A DNA stretch of 8,013 nt, taken from positions 1-8,013 of the forward strand of contig CALAKR010000378.1 of NCBI GenBank assembly GCA_937923225.1, in the 5' to 3' direction. Position numbers and translations under genes: made by a program. Of this stretch, positions 6,176 through 8,013 are shown in pieces (position 1 is the stretch's first letter; each line of letters opens with the position of its first letter). Source of the stretch: an uncultured Aquabacterium sp. Its GTDB lineage: Bacteria > Pseudomonadota > Gammaproteobacteria > Burkholderiales > Burkholderiaceae_C. Under the pieces are notes generated by a model. The model was not told where the DNA came from and did no database searches. It worked only from the letters and a program-made list of their open reading frames with translations.

Positions 6176-8013
6176 TCAGGGGCTGACGCGGTTGACCTTG
6201 AGCACCACCGGGCAGCGCTTGAGGGTGCGCAGCACGTCCTGCAGGTGCTCGGTGTCGCGCACCGACAGGGTCAGCTTGAGCTCGGCGGTTTCGCCCAGGC
6301 GCTCGTCGCCCATTTCGATGTGCGTGATGTCGGTCTCTGCGCTGCTGATGGAGGCGGCCACCTGCGCCAGCACGCCCTTGCCGTTGGCCACCAGCACCTG
6401 GATGTCGGTGTCGAAGGCGCGCGTGGGCTCTTCGGACCAGCCCACGTCGATCCAGCGATCGGGGTCGCGCTCGAACAGGCGCTTGCCCACGCCGCACATC
6501 TGCGTGTGCACGACCAGGCCTTCGCCACGGCCCAGGTAACCGGCAATGGGATCGCCCGGAATGGGCCGGCAGCACGGCGCCAGTTGCACCGTGGCGCCTT
6601 CGCTGCCATCGATGATGACGGAGCCCTGCGAGGGCGATTCGATCGCGGCGAAGCGGCCCAAGGTGAGCGTAAGGGCATCGGGGCGCTCGCCGAACTCGGC
6701 CATGATCTGCGCGATGCGCTTGGCTACCATGGGCGCGATCTTGCGGCCCAGGCCGATGTCGATCAGCAGGTCGTCGCGCGAACGGTTGCCGCCCCAGCGG
6801 TTCAGGGCCTGCCAGAGTTCGCCATCCTTGCCCTCGGTGTGCTCGTCGCCGCGCGGCAGGGTCAGGCCCTCGGGGCGCAGCGCCTGCGACAGCAGCTTCT
6901 CGCCCATCTCCAGGGATTCTTCGGCCTCCATGTTCTTGAGGTAGGCGCGGATCTTGGAGCGGGCGCGGCCCGTGCGCACGAAGTTCAGCCAGCCCGGGCT
7001 GGGCTTGGCACTCGGCGCGGTGATGATCTCGACCACGTCGCCGCTGCGCAGTTCGGCGCGCAGGGCCACGGGCTCGTCGTTGACCTTGGCCGCCACGCAG
7101 TGGTCGCCCACATCGCTGTGGATGGCGTAGGCAAAGTCGACCGGCGTCGCGCCCTTGGGCAGCGCCAGGATGCGCGACTTGGGCGTGAACACGTAGACCG
7201 ATTCAGGAAAGAGGTCAATCTTGAGGTGCTCAAGGAACTCGGCTGAATCGCGCGTCTCGTGCTGGATGTCGATCAGCGACTGCAGCCACACGGCGGCCTG
7301 GTGCGGCGTGGCCCCCGAGGCGGCCTCTTCCTGCGTCTTGTACATCCAGTGGGCGGCGATGCCCTTCTCGGCCACGGCATGCATGGCCTGCGAGCGGATC
7401 TGGAACTCCACCGCTGTGCCCACGGGGTTCACCAGCGTGGTGTGCAACGACTGGTAGCCGTTGGCCTTGGAGATGGCAATGTAGTCCTTGAAGCGGCCGG
7501 GCAGCGGCTTGTAGAGCTGGTGCAGCACGCCTAAAGCGCGGTAGCAATCGAGCAGTTCGCGCGTGACGATGCGGAAACCGAAGATGTCGCTGACCTGGGC
7601 GAAGCTCAGGTGCTTGTCGCGCATCTTGTGATAGATCGAGTAGATGGTCTTCTCGCGGCCGAAGGTCTCGACCGTCATGTCCGCATCGCCAAAGGCTTTC
7701 TCCACCTCGCGCTGGATACGGTCGACCAGGTCACGGCGGTTGCCACGCGTCTTCTTGACCGCCTTGGCCAGGATGCCGTAGCGCCACGGGCTGATGTACT
7801 TGAAGGACAGCTCCTGCAGTTCGCGGTAGGTCTGGTTCAGGCCCAGGCGGTGCGCGATGGGCACGTAGATGTCCAGCGTTTCGCGGGCGATGCGGCTGCG
7901 CTTGTGGGCCACCATGGCTTCCATGGTGCGCATGTTGTGCAGGCGGTCGGCCAGCTTGATCAGGATGACGCGCACGTCGCGCGCCATGGCCAGCAGCATC
8001 TTGCGGAAGGACT
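6176..8013 (-). CDS. spoT: Bifunctional (p)ppGpp synthetase/hydrolase SpoT (RSH), N-terminus cut by window edge
   Basis: The frame is open to the right edge, with four complete codons (SFRK) before the Met at 7999, so the true start is outside. Numbering from that Met: the end of the HD hydrolase domain has KLADRLHN with Asp18 and Asn22, equivalent to active-site residues of Rel proteins. The synthetase domain covers about 110-220 (FGFRIV, DYIAISKANGYQSLHT, VEFQIR). It carries RFKD (169-172), the RXKD motif of bifunctional enzymes rather than the EXDD of monofunctional RelA. Then come TGS (265-327), the conserved CCRPIPGD (476-483), and a C-terminal ACT domain (531-604). The enzyme makes and degrades ppGpp, setting the stringent response. 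Roughly 100-150 residues, including the HD motif, are missing. In many relatives rpoZ and gmk lie upstream; that cannot be seen here. Confidence 0.96.
   Translation of the reverse strand, partial: SFRKMLLAMARDVRVILIKLADRLHNMRTMEAMVAHKRSRIARETLDIYVPIAHRLGLNQTYRELQELSFKYISPWRYGILAKAVKKTRGNRRDLVDRIQREVEKAFGDADMTVETFGREKTIYSIYHKMRDKHLSFAQVSDIFGFRIVTRELLDCYRALGVLHQLYKPLPGRFKDYIAISKANGYQSLHTTLVNPVGTAVEFQIRSQAMHAVAEKGIAAHWMYKTQEEAASGATPHQAAVWLQSLIDIQHETRDSAEFLEHLKIDLFPESVYVFTPKSRILALPKGATPVDFAYAIHSDVGDHCVAAKVNDEPVALRAELRSGDVVEIITAPSAKPSPGWLNFVRTGRARSKIRAYLKNMEAEESLEMGEKLLSQALRPEGLTLPRGDEHTEGKDGELWQALNRWGGNRSRDDLLIDIGLGRKIAPMVAKRIAQIMAEFGERPDALTLTLGRFAAIESPSQGSVIIDGSEGATVQLAPCCRPIPGDPIAGYLGRGEGLVVHTQMCGVGKRLFERDPDRWIDVGWSEEPTRAFDTDIQVLVANGKGVLAQVAASISSAETDITHIEMGDERLGETAELKLTLSVRDTEHLQDVLRTLKRCPVVLKVNRVSP

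Noticed and set aside
6245..7246. A 333-codon open frame on the + strand opposite spoT
   Set aside because: It is in register with the spoT codons and has low-complexity His/Gly/Ala-rich translation without a domain. The spoT frame is unmistakable.
1..8013. Mobile element, CRISPR array, tRNA, phage or defence system
   Set aside because: No transposase, integrase, terminal repeats, regularly spaced repeats, cloverleaf or defence-family motifs were seen on either strand. Apart from short leaders, base composition is even across the window.

Overview
The window holds six protein-coding genes, four complete and one cut off at each edge, in very G+C-rich DNA. Only greB lies on the + strand. The gene content suggests a beta-proteobacterium of the Burkholderiales, most likely Comamonadaceae. 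The evidence is an RXKD-type SpoT next to a GreB with an acidic N-terminal extension, a Fur-controlled TonB-dependent receptor, high G+C, and near absence of TTA, CTA and TCA codons. The family assignment is inference; no rRNA or other marker is present.

Left part (1-3910): an FMN-dependent alpha-hydroxy-acid oxidase, running off the left edge, lies 65 bp downstream of an 814-residue TonB-dependent siderophore receptor of the Fiu-like catecholate type, with a terminator-like hairpin between them. Upstream of the receptor is a strong Fur box (16 of 19 consensus bases) that overlaps a perfect TATAAT. It is followed by a leader of about 195 nt with three alternating CAATCA/TGATTG elements and a T-rich stretch. 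This is an iron-starvation import locus.

Middle part (3911-5605): a VTT/TVP38 (DedA-related) membrane protein with a TTG start, a 152-bp spacer with G+C-rich hairpins, and a gene for an unusual regulator. The regulator joins a MerR/excisionase-type DNA-binding domain to a CheY-like receiver whose catalytic residues are all replaced. It is divergent from greB across 157 bp.

Right part (5606-8013): greB (+) and spoT (-) converge so tightly that their stop codons touch, forming TGATCA. GreB and ppGpp both act on RNA polymerase through its secondary channel region, so this is a transcription-elongation and stringent-response neighbourhood. SpoT lacks only its N-terminal part, beyond the right edge.

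There are no tRNA or rRNA genes, insertion sequences, CRISPR arrays or phage genes. Most genes are ordinary core or accessory functions. The parts most worth a second look are the HTH/pseudo-receiver protein, the alternating repeats in the receptor leader, the hydroxy-acid oxidase with its missing arginine motif, and the zero-spacing greB/spoT junction.
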